Source: an uncultured Rubrobacteraceae bacterium (GTDB lineage: Bacteria > Actinomycetota > Rubrobacteria > Rubrobacterales > Rubrobacteraceae). Taken from it: DNA of 47,773 bases. This document shows positions 47,646 to 47,773 of this stretch, piece by piece (position 1 is the stretch's first letter; every line of letters begins with the position of its first letter). The notes under the pieces are model-generated. The model did not search any database. It saw only the letters and a program-made list of their open reading frames with translations, and was not told the origin of the DNA. The stretch spans positions 1 to 47,773 of the forward strand of contig CADCVF010000014.1 in NCBI GenBank assembly GCA_902806095.1, read 5' to 3'. The translations under genes and the position numbers were made by a program.

Positions 47646-47773
47646 CTGTTTCTTACCTCCACTGGCTAATTCTACTGTCATCCTCTAAAGGGGCACTACC
47701 GGAAGGTTTCTAGCCACGACCCGGAGATTTTCTCGAATAATTTCCGGAATCATGCTACACTTTTGTCGTACAA

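Noticed and set aside
46681-47688. Plus-strand 335-residue frame opposite the Ala/Leu/Gly-rich protein
   Set aside because: Ser/Pro/Arg-rich composition of an antisense frame, no ribosome site; the minus-strand frame has GGAGGT. Both are low-complexity, so the choice is not absolute.
1-47773. CRISPR arrays, tRNA/rRNA genes, transposases, integrases
   Set aside because: No regularly spaced identical repeats, no cloverleaf candidates noticed by eye, and no transposase or recombinase motif in any frame; a tRNA scan would be needed to exclude tRNAs fully.

Overview
The window comes from a high-GC bacterium. The menaquinone gene set, an F420-type luciferase-like oxidoreductase, a SigB-like promoter in front of csbD, an LtrA protein, AraC/ROK/LuxR-LAL regulators and GC-rich codon use suggest an actinomycete, quite possibly of the Rubrobacter lineage. 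That placement is inference; no rRNA or tRNA gene is present to confirm it. I found no tRNA, rRNA, CRISPR array, transposase or integrase.

Left part (1-7.2 kb): the end of a pxpA gene and a tiny biotin-carrier protein, an orphan molybdenum hydroxylase large subunit (form II CoxL type), csbD behind a SigB-like promoter, a lipoprotein-anchored sortase, and a sugar unit (tagatose/psicose-type epimerase plus xylulokinase). Second part (7.3-18.9 kb): a dispersed but nearly complete classical menaquinone pathway in the order menF-menD-menH, menB, menC, menE. It is interspersed with a convergent AraC-VOC pair, an LtrA membrane protein and an ABC-F ATPase.

Carbohydrate part (18.9-23.7 and 30.9-42.5 kb): oxidoreductases, two TIM-barrel epimerases, two complete ABC sugar importers, a GH43-type glycosidase and a ROK regulator. 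Two intergenic regions 11 kb apart (21.01-21.11 and 32.06-32.16 kb) carry the same unusual control element. It consists of three degenerate 21-bp direct repeats built on CAYAAGT, embedded in two overlapping, face-to-face sigma70 promoters. A single related box lies upstream of the ROK gene promoter. I read this as one regulon, perhaps controlled by the ROK protein. The GH43 gene of the 32-37 kb operon is interrupted by an in-frame amber codon between its signal/anchor segment and its catalytic domain.

Between the two carbohydrate blocks (23.7-30.8 kb) sits an accessory stretch: a GNAT acetyltransferase, a histidine phosphatase, a VapBC-like pair, two small exported proteins, a large LuxR-type ATPase regulator and a conserved-looking protein of unknown function. 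A 51-bp copy of the dehydrogenase 3' end (25,667-25,717) repeats the true end at 30,892-30,942 in the same orientation, which suggests rearrangement or insertion here. The right end (42.6-47.8 kb) holds an ACT-domain malic enzyme, a RidA protein, a class V aminotransferase, a second VapBC-like pair, what may be a DNA-methyltransferase remnant, and an unrecognised Ala/Leu/Gly-rich protein.

Several genes (menB, the ROK gene, both antitoxins) appear to be leaderless: a -10 hexamer ends 6-7 nt before the start codon and no ribosome binding site is visible.
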